Below the pieces are notes generated by a model, which was given only the letters and a program-made list of their open reading frames with translations, was not told the origin of the DNA and did no database searches. 44,103 nt of DNA from Polaromonas sp. YR568 (GTDB lineage Bacteria; Pseudomonadota; Gammaproteobacteria; Burkholderiales; Burkholderiaceae_C): the NCBI GenBank assembly GCA_945860515.1, contig CAMARI010000004.1, forward strand, positions 1-44,103, in the 5' to 3' direction. Made by a program: the position numbers and the translations under genes. This document shows, one piece after another, positions 16,322-23,691 of this stretch. Within the stretch, counting starts at the first letter, position 1. Every line of letters starts with the position of its first letter.

Positions 16322-16890
16322 ATGAACCGCAGTTCGTCCGCAGCACGGCCCCGCATATTGTCGAAGTAGCCGAGGGCAGTCATCACGCAAAGAGCAAATC
16401 TGCGACTATCGGTACAGATGCGAAGCGGGCATACACCCACTCGACTGAATTCGTCGATGCCGCCCTTGAGACCGAACGCAGGACTCTTTACCTAGATCAG
16501 CCAATCACAGATGTTGTGGCGCCAGGCCAAGCAATTACCGACGCAAAGAGCTCGTCTGCAGACAGCAGTATGGATCTGCCGCTAGCAGACAGCAACTCGA
16601 GAGTATTCATCCATGCCGACCCTTCGGCAGAACTCAAGGCTGTGTTCTTCGATCCGCAAAGCGCCATGGCTGCTCTGCCCTCTTTAGAGTTGGACCCGGC
16701 AGAGGTCAATGCACTTCTCTTATCCAGCACCAGCGTGCTTCCTGTGATCACCGCCCCAGCCGCCTTGGACGAGCCCGGCAAAAAACCAAAGTCCTCGCCA
16801 GCCCACTTTACATCACACTTTTCGGATCAAATCGGTGAGCTGAAAGAGAAGAACGATCATGTTCGAGCAGAGCTTAAACGTCGCGAATAG
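16318..16890 (+). CDS. Hypothetical protein, operon with DamX-like gene
   Basis: This 190-residue protein matches no family I recognise. It starts in an ATGA overlap with the preceding gene, which is strong evidence that it is translated. It has no signal peptide or membrane helix. The middle is Asp/Ser/Ala-rich and looks disordered (DAKSSSADSSMDLPLADSNS). The end is charged and helical (QIGELKEKNDHVRAELKRRE) and could form a short coiled coil. The context between flhB, a DamX-like protein and a coiled-coil membrane protein suggests an accessory flagellar or envelope role, which is inference only. Confidence 0.65.
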   Translation: MNEPQFVRSTAPHIVEVAEGSHHAKSKSATIGTDAKRAYTHSTEFVDAALETERRTLYLDQPITDVVAPGQAITDAKSSSADSSMDLPLADSNSRVFIHADPSAELKAVFFDPQSAMAALPSLELDPAEVNALLLSSTSVLPVITAPAALDEPGKKPKSSPAHFTSHFSDQIGELKEKNDHVRAELKRRE

Positions 16891-16943
16891 GCGCCGTCCA
16901 CCAAGACCTAGTCCATCCTCAAACCTTCTGACGATTGCAAATC

Positions 16944-17909
16944 ATGACTGAAACAGCTGCAGCCACACCCTCCCGTGAACCATCGGCTTTGGAGCCGCTT
17001 GCAACAAATACGCAGCCAGGCACCGACAGTCCAGCGCAAACACCCGAGTCAGAACTTTCCGAGCCGGGTCCTGCAGAGCATTCTGAGCCAGCGGCCGAAA
17101 CAATGTCTTCAGCCGCGCGCCAAGCCATGGAAGACGACCAAGAGGTCCAAGAAATCAAGTCCACCATGCTGGACTCCGCTGAGCTGGCCAACCAGGCGGC
17201 AAACCACGCACTCAAGGCCGGGGATGACCTTCAACAGGCCACTCAAAATCTGACCAAGCTTTATGACACACAACGCAAACTGGGCGTGCTTGTTCTCGTC
17301 AGTTGCGGCACGCTTTTGGTGGTTGCCACGGTTTTATTCGTTTTTATGTCTTCTAGCCTTAAGCAGCGCATTGCGCAGGCCGATGCGATGCTGGTGGCAG
17401 TCGGAAAGCGGATCGTCACGATGAATGAGTCGATAGAAATCCTCAACGCCAGTGGCGACATTTTGCGCACGATAGCAAGCAATCAAAGTGCGCTCAGTGA
17501 TCAACAAGTCAAGCTCGACGGGCGGTTGGATGAAGCTTTGAAAGGGGCACAAAACGTCGCTGCTACGACAACTAAAGACCCTAAAACGCCGGACATCGGC
17601 AAGCTGTTGCAAGCCATGGAGGCTCAAATTCAAGGCAACACCAGTGCCCTTAAAAGTTTGGCTGCTCAACAGCGTTCCAAACCCGCGACAGACCCTGATG
17701 TCGTCACGATCCGGCGGGAAGTAGAAGCCTCCTTGCTGCGTCAGCAAAAGAAAACCCAGACCCCAACCCCGGCCCCGGCTCCAACCCTAACCCAAAATCA
17801 AACCCCGCCCCCAACCCCAGCCCCAGCAGTGAATCCCGCACCGCCCAAGCCGGTTGAACGCTTGGTCCAATACCCACGGGTACAAAGCGCACCAGCAGCA
17901 GCGCCCTGA
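16944..17909 (+). CDS. Hypothetical single-pass membrane protein with coiled coil
   Basis: This 321-residue protein is not recognised. An acidic, Pro/Glu/Ser-rich cytoplasmic N-terminus (about 1-60) is followed by a helical segment (QEVQEIKSTMLDSAELANQA). One membrane helix follows near 113-136 (LGVLVLVSCGTLLVVATVLF), then a long probable coiled coil (about 137-250) and a Pro/Thr/Ala-rich tail (about 255-300). It ends RLVQYPRVQSAPAAAP. The short motif VQYP also ends the secreted protein at 28064-28501. An in-frame TTG at 16935 is possible; I chose the ATG at 16944. It is convergent with the FleQ-like gene, with 18 nt between the stops. Confidence 0.7.
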   Translation: MTETAAATPSREPSALEPLATNTQPGTDSPAQTPESELSEPGPAEHSEPAAETMSSAARQAMEDDQEVQEIKSTMLDSAELANQAANHALKAGDDLQQATQNLTKLYDTQRKLGVLVLVSCGTLLVVATVLFVFMSSSLKQRIAQADAMLVAVGKRIVTMNESIEILNASGDILRTIASNQSALSDQQVKLDGRLDEALKGAQNVAATTTKDPKTPDIGKLLQAMEAQIQGNTSALKSLAAQQRSKPATDPDVVTIRREVEASLLRQQKKTQTPTPAPAPTLTQNQTPPPTPAPAVNPAPPKPVERLVQYPRVQSAPAAAP

Positions 17910-17927
17910 TAAACCGATTCGAAACTT

Positions 17928-19085
17928 CTAGGCGGTACGCAAACCGAATTTTTGAATTTTTTCGATCAGGGTGGTTCGTTGCACGTTCAAAATTCGTGCT
18001 GTCTGGGACACATTACCCTTGGCCCGGCTCAGCGCCTGCGAGATCAAATCACGCTCAATTTCAGCAAGTCTGTGCTTGAGTGACAGCCCCTCGGGGGGCA
18101 AAACGGGTAAGGCTTCAGACAAAAAGGAGATTTGTTCTGTCGCGTTAAGCATGGACTCATTCGCCGCTTCAGGCGAGAACTCGTCAAAAATCCCCCCCGA
18201 AACTGGCGCGCTGTCTTGGTCGCCGCTAGGCTGAAACTCAGTTGTATCAACGAGGATTGGAGGCGATCGAACCGGCTCTCGAGAGTTCGCCTGAGCCTTG
18301 AACTTGGCCAGACCCTTGGGTAACAGCGAGTCCGAAAACCGCTTTAACTCAAGACGTTGTCCGGAAAAAAGGGTGCTGAAGCGATCAATCAAATTGGACA
18401 GTTCACGCACGTTTCCAGGCCAGTGGTAGCTCTGTAGCGCGTGCGTAAAGTCAGGACAAAACTCAATAGGTTTCTGGTCTTTCGCTGCAAACTTTTTGAC
18501 AAAAAAATCCAGTAACAAAGGCACATCTATCGCACGTTCGCGCAACGCAGGCATGTGCAGGGGCAACACATTGAGTCGGTAATACAAGTCTTCACGAAAG
18601 CGCCCCTCCTCGATTTCAACTTCCAAATTACGGTGGGTTGCGGCAATCACCCGAACATCAACTGCCACCGATTTGCTGGAACCCAGTGGATCAACGCTTC
18701 GCTCTTGTAGAACGCGTAACAACTTGACTTGGAGCTCAAGTGGCAAGTCGCCAATTTCGTCAAGAAATATGCAACCGTTGTGGGCTAGTTCAAACCGCCC
18801 TTTTCGGTCCACCACAGCGCCCGTGAAAGCACCTTTGCAATGACCGAACAATTCGCTTTCAATCAGATCCTTAGGGATAGCAGCGCAGTTAACAGGGACA
18901 AAATTTTCGTCGCAGCGAGGTGACAAATCATGCAGCAAACGCGCTACTATTTCCTTACCGGTACCGCTTTCCCCGCTTACCAACACTGTTGAGCTTGACG
19001 CCGCAACAACCGGAAGCAGATTTCGGATTGCTTGGAGAGCATCACTGTTGCCGATTAATTTGAACGTGTCTTTAGGAATCAACAT
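17928..19085 (-). CDS. FleQ/FlrA-like sigma54-dependent activator (AAA+ and HTH only)
   Basis: This is an enhancer-binding protein that would remodel sigma54 polymerase at flagellar promoters. The 385 residues begin almost at once with the AAA+ domain: Walker A GESGTGKE (38-45), the sigma54-contacting loop GAFTGA (85-90), Walker B IFLDE (106-110) and the sensor region REDLYYRLNVLPLHMPALRE. A disordered Ser/Pro-rich linker leads to a Fis-type helix-turn-helix (AKGNVSQTARILNVQRTTLI). There is no N-terminal receiver or FleQ domain, and an in-frame TAA at 19095-19097, four codons upstream, rules out a longer version. It is the master-regulator candidate for the three sigma54 promoters here. Confidence 0.88.
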   Translation of the reverse strand: MLIPKDTFKLIGNSDALQAIRNLLPVVAASSSTVLVSGESGTGKEIVARLLHDLSPRCDENFVPVNCAAIPKDLIESELFGHCKGAFTGAVVDRKGRFELAHNGCIFLDEIGDLPLELQVKLLRVLQERSVDPLGSSKSVAVDVRVIAATHRNLEVEIEEGRFREDLYYRLNVLPLHMPALRERAIDVPLLLDFFVKKFAAKDQKPIEFCPDFTHALQSYHWPGNVRELSNLIDRFSTLFSGQRLELKRFSDSLLPKGLAKFKAQANSREPVRSPPILVDTTEFQPSGDQDSAPVSGGIFDEFSPEAANESMLNATEQISFLSEALPVLPPEGLSLKHRLAEIERDLISQALSRAKGNVSQTARILNVQRTTLIEKIQKFGLRTA

Positions 19086-19108
19086 GCCGAGTGTTTAAGT
19101 AGAACGCA

Positions 19109-19138
19109 ATTTTAAATTCTGTAAATCATTGAATTCAA
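19109..19138 (-). promoter_or_regulatory. Possible sigma70-type promoter of the FleQ-like gene
   Basis: On the minus strand TTGAAT (-35) and TAAAAT (-10) are separated by 18 nt, about 24 nt before the ATG. The region is AT-rich, so chance matches are likely. Confidence 0.3.
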
Positions 19139-19152
19139 AAAAATTCCTTAAA

Positions 19153-19174
19153 TTGGTAGAATCGATAATACCAA
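19153..19174. promoter_or_regulatory. 22-bp near-palindrome between divergent genes (possible operator)
   Basis: The left arm TTGGTAGAATC and the right arm GATAATACCAA pair at 9 of 11 positions around a central ATCGAT. It lies in the 198-bp divergent region between the FleQ-like gene and the Sel1 cassette. This is the size and symmetry of a dimeric regulator site. The regulator is unknown. Confidence 0.5.
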
Positions 19175-19283
19175 ATAACCTCTGATCACGGTGAAAAGAT
19201 GTTGATTCGGCTTTTACAATATGAAAACTTGATGTCGCTCCTTGCTATAGCCCAAATTCTCACGAAATAAGACACTTCCACCC

Positions 19284-20615
19284 GTGACAGACACCGTTGT
19301 TGATCCGCAATTTGCAGCACTCAATAACCTCGGCTTGATGTATGCCAAAGGTCAGGGAGTGACCCAGAATTTCGCAGAAGCGTTCAGGTGTTATCGGCAC
19401 GCCGCCGAACAAGGCTTAGCCGCCGCCCAATCCAACTTGGCGGTCATGTACGCCAGCGGTCAGGGCGTAGACCAAAACTACCATCAGGCCCATCTTTTGT
19501 ACCGGGCAGCGGCGTTGCAGGGGCTAGCGTCCGCACAATGCAACCTGGCGACGATGTACGTCAACGGTGATGGCGTCGGCCCCGACTTGCATGAGGCCTT
19601 GAGGTGGTACCAGGCCGCAGCGGATCAGGGGGATACGACCGCCCATGTCAACCTTGGCGTGATGTACGCCAACGGACAAGGAGTCACACAAGACTACGAA
19701 AAAGCGCTAGCGTATTACCAACGCGGCGCAGATCTTGGCGACCCACAAGCCCAATATGGCCTGGGTGTCATGTGCGCCAACGGACACGGGCATGCTCGGG
19801 ATTTTCAGTTGGCCAGCCATTGGTACACACTTGCAGCCGAGCGCGAACACCCCCAAGCGCAATTTAATTTAGGGGTTTTGTATTCCAGCGGTCTTGACCT
19901 TCCGCTTGACTACCCCAAAGCAGTTTATTGGTACGAGCGTGCAGCAGCCCTTGGCGAATCTTCAGCGCAATACAACCTCGGAGTGATGTTCAGCACCGCG
20001 CATGGCGTGCCTAAGAACACTGAAAAATCGCTGCAGTACTACCTTGCTGCTGCGCATCAGGGTAACGCAGCTGCTCAATATAACTTGGGGCTGATGTACG
20101 CCAATGGGATTGATATTGAACAAGACGAGGCCGCTGCCATGACTTGGTATCGACTGGCGGCAGAGCAAGGCGACGCCATGGCTCAATGTCATTTAGGCGT
20201 CATGCTCGCCAACAGCCAAGGTGGGGACGCCAGTAACAGCGAAGCCCTGCAATGGATGAAATCGGCTGCCGACCAGGGAGAACCACTGGCGCTCTACAAC
20301 CTGGGCTTGATGTACCAAGCAGGCGAAAACTCGGAGCCCGACCACGAATTAGCACTGGACTGCTTCCGACAAGCCGCGTGCCAAGGTCAGGCCGATGCGC
20401 AAGTTGCTTTGGGCTGGATGTACGCCAAAGGCCAAGCCGTCTTGCAAGACTATGTCCGGGCACATATGTGGTTTAACTTGGCAGCGGCCCATGCGCATGA
20501 GAATGCCCTCGATGGACGGGATTTTGTGTCCAGGCTGATGCCTCCGGCCCAGATAGCACAGGCGCAAGAAATGGCACGCGCGTGCAAACAGAACAACTAC
20601 CATGGGTTCGACTGA
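19284..20615 (+). CDS. Sel1-like repeat protein SLR1 (11 repeats)
   Basis: The 443-residue product consists almost only of Sel1-like repeats: 11 units of 36 residues with the pattern NLGVMYANGQGV-xx-D, then A-x-WYxxAA-QG. They start at residue 9 and run to about 405. The usual helical tail follows (MPPAQIAQAQEMARA). There is no signal peptide, so it should be cytoplasmic, a solenoid scaffold for other proteins. The start is GTG at 19284 with no good ribosome site. An in-frame TAG at 19248 leaves no upstream ATG. It opens the cassette and is followed after 30 nt by the PLD/J gene. The partner is unknown. Confidence 0.9.
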   Translation: MTDTVVDPQFAALNNLGLMYAKGQGVTQNFAEAFRCYRHAAEQGLAAAQSNLAVMYASGQGVDQNYHQAHLLYRAAALQGLASAQCNLATMYVNGDGVGPDLHEALRWYQAAADQGDTTAHVNLGVMYANGQGVTQDYEKALAYYQRGADLGDPQAQYGLGVMCANGHGHARDFQLASHWYTLAAEREHPQAQFNLGVLYSSGLDLPLDYPKAVYWYERAAALGESSAQYNLGVMFSTAHGVPKNTEKSLQYYLAAAHQGNAAAQYNLGLMYANGIDIEQDEAAAMTWYRLAAEQGDAMAQCHLGVMLANSQGGDASNSEALQWMKSAADQGEPLALYNLGLMYQAGENSEPDHELALDCFRQAACQGQADAQVALGWMYAKGQAVLQDYVRAHMWFNLAAAHAHENALDGRDFVSRLMPPAQIAQAQEMARACKQNNYHGFD

Positions 20616-20645
20616 TCCCGATCCACAGTCATCGTTCAGAGCACC

Positions 20646-21917
20646 ATGTCAGCGTCGACCGTCCACCCCGCGCCTGAGGGCCATTTTTCTAGCGCCCACT
20701 TTAGCGACACATGGGATGTCCTGACGTCGCTCATCACACAGTCGCAGTTCCAGATCATCAGTTGCGTTGACGCAGCCTGCTCGCCTGCCTGGTTCAAACT
20801 GATGTTGGCTTGCAGAGGGCGCGGCCTGGAGGTGACTCTGATCGTGCGAGCGATTGAGCAGAACATCCATACGGGCCTCGCATGGGAAAGGCTTGTCGCA
20901 ATGGGGGTTCAGCTGATCTGGCTTCAGGCAGACAACACCAGTTTGAGGACATCGGCCTGCGTGATCGACCAAAGCGTGGCAGTCAGTGGCAACTTTGATC
21001 ATGTGAATTCTGCTGCCGAGTCAGTCTTTTCTGGCATCGTGATTCAAAATCAGCCACATGCTGTGGCCGCTTGTCTGGAAGGTTTAAACCAGTTGCGGCA
21101 ATCCGCGCCAGGTGCTGTCGATTTACCGCTGTCCGACCCCAAAAATGCAACATCCAGCCCCCTGGGTAACCAGCTTGTCCTCAGCGCGGACCCGACCGCA
21201 CAGGTTATGGCTTGGCAACTCGGTTTGTTGGCAGAGCACAGCATGGCCTTGGATGAGGAAATCGCCGACATGCACCAAAAAATCAATGCTTTTGACAACC
21301 AGCAGGACGACGCGATTGGTGATGTTGTAGGCCACTATCTGGATTTAAAACAACGCTACTTGGCCCAGCTTTACCAACAATCAGAAAACGAAAAAGAGCA
21401 AGTTGAAGCTCAAGCGGCTCAAGCTGATTTCGCTCAATTTCGGAGCAAGGAAAGCCAACCAGCTCAGCCCCCAACTGCTGAACCGCTCGGTGCGACACAG
21501 CACGAGGACATCAAACACTTGTATCGAAAATTGACCATGCTATGCCACCCCGACCGGGTTCAAGAGCAGCACAAACTGCAAGCTCAAGAAGTATTCCAGC
21601 GCGTCCAAAGTAGCTATCGCAACTTCGATTTTTCAGTCCTCAAAACCATCGAGCAGCAGCTGCAGCAAGTCCCCTTTGGCGGTACCAGCACAGCGGCAGA
21701 TTCATTTGTAGGTCTAAAGCAACGGTTGGCTGATTTGCAAGAACGCTTGTCAAGTCGATGTGTGACCCTTCGCCATCTTCAGCAGAGTCCGACCTGGCGA
21801 ACCCTGAGTACCCAGAGCAACTGGGACGTGTGGTTTGCTAAACAAGGTGAATATTTGCAAGCCGAAATACAACGCTACAGCCTGGCACTGGAAGTCATTG
21901 CGCAGCCAGCACCATGA
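20646..21917 (+). CDS. PLD-like (degenerate) and J-domain fusion protein
   Basis: Residues 20-145 resemble a single phospholipase-D-like half (CRGRGLEVTLIV, then LVAMGVQLIWLQ and VIDQSVAVSGNFDHVNS). The His and Lys of the HKD motif are lost at 100-104 (LRTSA), while the Asp (109) and the GNFD turn remain, so it is probably not an enzyme. Residues 205-265 look like a coiled coil. Residues 287-335 form a J-domain core (IKHLYRKLTMLCHPDRVQEQ) with the diagnostic HPD at 301-303. J domains stimulate Hsp70 ATPase, so it could deliver a client to DnaK. The stop overlaps the next ATG (ATGA at 21914). Confidence 0.8.
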   Translation: MSASTVHPAPEGHFSSAHFSDTWDVLTSLITQSQFQIISCVDAACSPAWFKLMLACRGRGLEVTLIVRAIEQNIHTGLAWERLVAMGVQLIWLQADNTSLRTSACVIDQSVAVSGNFDHVNSAAESVFSGIVIQNQPHAVAACLEGLNQLRQSAPGAVDLPLSDPKNATSSPLGNQLVLSADPTAQVMAWQLGLLAEHSMALDEEIADMHQKINAFDNQQDDAIGDVVGHYLDLKQRYLAQLYQQSENEKEQVEAQAAQADFAQFRSKESQPAQPPTAEPLGATQHEDIKHLYRKLTMLCHPDRVQEQHKLQAQEVFQRVQSSYRNFDFSVLKTIEQQLQQVPFGGTSTAADSFVGLKQRLADLQERLSSRCVTLRHLQQSPTWRTLSTQSNWDVWFAKQGEYLQAEIQRYSLALEVIAQPAP

Positions 21918-23344
21918 GCACTGCGCTGACGATCGCGACCAACCGTGCGCCGAGCGCCGTCGCCCAGCAACGCTTGGAACTGGTCGCACAGACCTTGGCC
22001 GACGCAAAAGACAGACGCACCTTGGAATTTTTCAAGGACTTTCCGAACCTTCTTAAACAGTGCGCCGAGCGCCATCACCCGCTCAGCATGGATCTGCTGC
22101 GGCAACCTGCGCTGCACTGGGATTGGCGCACGCTGAGCAGCAGTCAAGCCCTGGCCTGGTCGGGAGATCTGATCGCGCAGCATGAAAACGATGTTGATTG
22201 GATCGCGTTAAGCAAGAACCCCGCTTTGCCGTGGTCTGCAGACTTGATAGAGCGCTTTTCACACCGCTGGAATTGGCAACTGTTAAGCGCCAACCCAGGG
22301 ATGCCCTGGAGCAGTGAACTCATCGAGGCCTATGCCCACCACTGGAACTGGGTCGCTCTAAGTCGCAACCCAAATTTGGCTTGGAGCGCCAGCTTCATCA
22401 AAGCCCATGCCCACCGTTGGGACTGGACTGCATTGAGCTGGAATACCGGCATACCCATTACAACGGCGTTGTTAGAGCGCCATGCTGGTCAGTGGGACTG
22501 GATGGGGCTAAGCGCCAACGGATCAATTCCCAGCGATCCTGTCCTGCTGAGCCAATTTTCTTCATTTTGGAACTGGGCCAGCTTGAGCAACAACCTGGGG
22601 CTCCATTGGAGCCTCGAGCTGATTGCGCGGTTTGAAGACCAGTGGGATTGGAAAGTTCTCAGCACCCACACTGAATTATTCTGGAGTCTGGAGCTGATCG
22701 CTCAGTACAGTGAGCGCTGGGATTGGTCCGCACTCAGCGCCAACCCAACGCTGCCCTGGCATGACGGTTTATTGACCCACTGGCTGACCCGTTGGGACTG
22801 GAAAGCCTTGAGCCATAACCCGGCCCTTCCATGGAGCGAACAACTGCTGGGCACGCAGGCCGGGCATTGGGACTGGGCAGCGTTGAGCGGAAATCCGGCG
22901 CTGCCTTGGTCGATAGCCCTTTTGGAGCAATACTTTGAGCGTTGGGATTGGGATCGCCTGAGCTGGAATACCGGCCTACCCTGGAGCGATCTGCTGCTCA
23001 ATCACTTCAAGAACCAGTGGGACTGGGTCAGCCTCAGCAGCAATGACCAGTTGCCCTGGAGCGACTTGCTGCTCGCTGAGCACTCGGACCAATGGGATTG
23101 GGAAAGACTCAGTTCAAATCCTCGTCTACCTTGGAGCAGCGATCTGCTGCAAAAGTACGACGCGTTCTGGAATTGGGCCACGCTGAGCGCACTTCGCCAA
23201 CTACCGTGGGACATTGAATTTTTTAGCGCTTTTGCCCCGCGCTGGTTTATCCCTTTGGTGGTCGAGCACCAGCACTTCGAGGTTCAGGCGATGTCTGCTG
23301 ATCAAATCAACATGCTGTTGCCGGAGGAAAAGAATCCGGCATGA
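21914..23344 (+). CDS. W-D-W 25-residue tandem repeat protein
   Basis: The 476 residues contain fifteen tandem 25-residue units from Trp69 to about residue 443. The consensus is WDW-x-x-LS-x-NP-x-LPWS-x-x-LL followed by a helix-like stretch ending before the next W. I recall comparable Trp-rich repeats in scattered bacterial and giant-virus proteins, but I know no function. The N-terminus (1-68) is helical and has no signal peptide. The start is coupled by ATGA to the PLD/J gene. Regular spacing without indels suggests a solenoid with stacked Trp, a third repeat scaffold in this cassette. The role is unknown. Confidence 0.85.
   Translation: MSTALTIATNRAPSAVAQQRLELVAQTLADAKDRRTLEFFKDFPNLLKQCAERHHPLSMDLLRQPALHWDWRTLSSSQALAWSGDLIAQHENDVDWIALSKNPALPWSADLIERFSHRWNWQLLSANPGMPWSSELIEAYAHHWNWVALSRNPNLAWSASFIKAHAHRWDWTALSWNTGIPITTALLERHAGQWDWMGLSANGSIPSDPVLLSQFSSFWNWASLSNNLGLHWSLELIARFEDQWDWKVLSTHTELFWSLELIAQYSERWDWSALSANPTLPWHDGLLTHWLTRWDWKALSHNPALPWSEQLLGTQAGHWDWAALSGNPALPWSIALLEQYFERWDWDRLSWNTGLPWSDLLLNHFKNQWDWVSLSSNDQLPWSDLLLAEHSDQWDWERLSSNPRLPWSSDLLQKYDAFWNWATLSALRQLPWDIEFFSAFAPRWFIPLVVEHQHFEVQAMSADQINMLLPEEKNPA
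22118..23242 (+). repeat. Fifteen 75-bp coding repeats (W-D-W units)
   Basis: Units of 75 bp start with a tggga(t/c)tgg-like triplet pair and recur without length change from 22118. The DNA copies have diverged more than the protein pattern, so the repeats are old and selected at protein level. Confidence 0.85.
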
Positions 23345-23351
23345 AATTTGC

Positions 23352-23386
23352 TTTTTTCGACAAACGCAAACCGGTTTGTCAAAAAA
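23352..23386. other. Hairpin after the W-D-W repeat gene
   Basis: GACAAAC and GTTTGTC form a 7-bp stem around an 8-nt loop. Flanking T and A runs can extend it past a one-base bulge. It begins just after the stop at 23342-23344. There is no T tract downstream on either strand, so it is not a standard terminator. The 347-bp gap 23345-23691 otherwise holds only the small ORF at 23436. Confidence 0.45.
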
Positions 23387-23435
23387 TAGACACTGATTGA
23401 GCCTGATTTAAGACGCAGGGCACCGAAGGAACTTC

Positions 23436-23651
23436 ATGAGTAATGCAAAGCACCGCCAAGGCAAAGCCGACCACATAGAGGCTGCGGCGCACCTGCCGCG
23501 CGGGCCTTACGAAGCCCATCAAACCATCAAGACCCTTGTCTTGTCGCAGCAAGCCCATGCGCCGCTGGGACAAAGACTGTATGCCTTGACCCATCAAGGA
23601 CACCCGGTTCGGCACACCGGCTTACCTCAAACAGACACCCCGCAAGCATGA
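23436..23651 (+). CDS. Possible small protein (71 aa) before SLR2
   Basis: The ORF starts at an ATG with GAAGGA 5 nt upstream, the best ribosome site in this gap. It encodes a His/Gln/Ala-rich product (MSNAKHRQGKADHIEAAAHL and on) that I do not recognise. Its stop overlaps the ATG of a 15-codon frame (23648-23695), whose stop in turn overlaps the SLR2 GTG (23692). It could be a real small protein, a leader that couples translation to SLR2, or the remains of an SLR2 N-terminus in another frame. Confidence 0.4.
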   Translation: MSNAKHRQGKADHIEAAAHLPRGPYEAHQTIKTLVLSQQAHAPLGQRLYALTHQGHPVRHTGLPQTDTPQA

Positions 23652-23691
23652 CGCATCTGAGCCCTTCAAAACGCCAAACCTGGGCCGCGCC

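Noticed and set aside
19216-19221. TACAAT as a -10 box for SLR1
   Set aside because: No acceptable -35 lies 16-18 nt upstream, so I could not support a promoter.
20567-20582. Sigma54-like TGGCACG-CGCG-TGCA before the PLD/J gene
   Set aside because: Only 9 nt lie between the GG and GC elements instead of 10, and the site is inside conserved SLR1 coding sequence.
23341-23400. 19-codon ORF overlapping the W-D-W gene stop (starts MKFAFFDKRK)
   Set aside because: It is too short and lies within the hairpin; the ATGA overlap alone is not enough.
23379-23615. Minus-strand ORF of 78 codons in the gap before SLR2
   Set aside because: It has no ribosome site, is opposite to the operon and shows no recognisable features. 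The plus-strand ORF is better supported.
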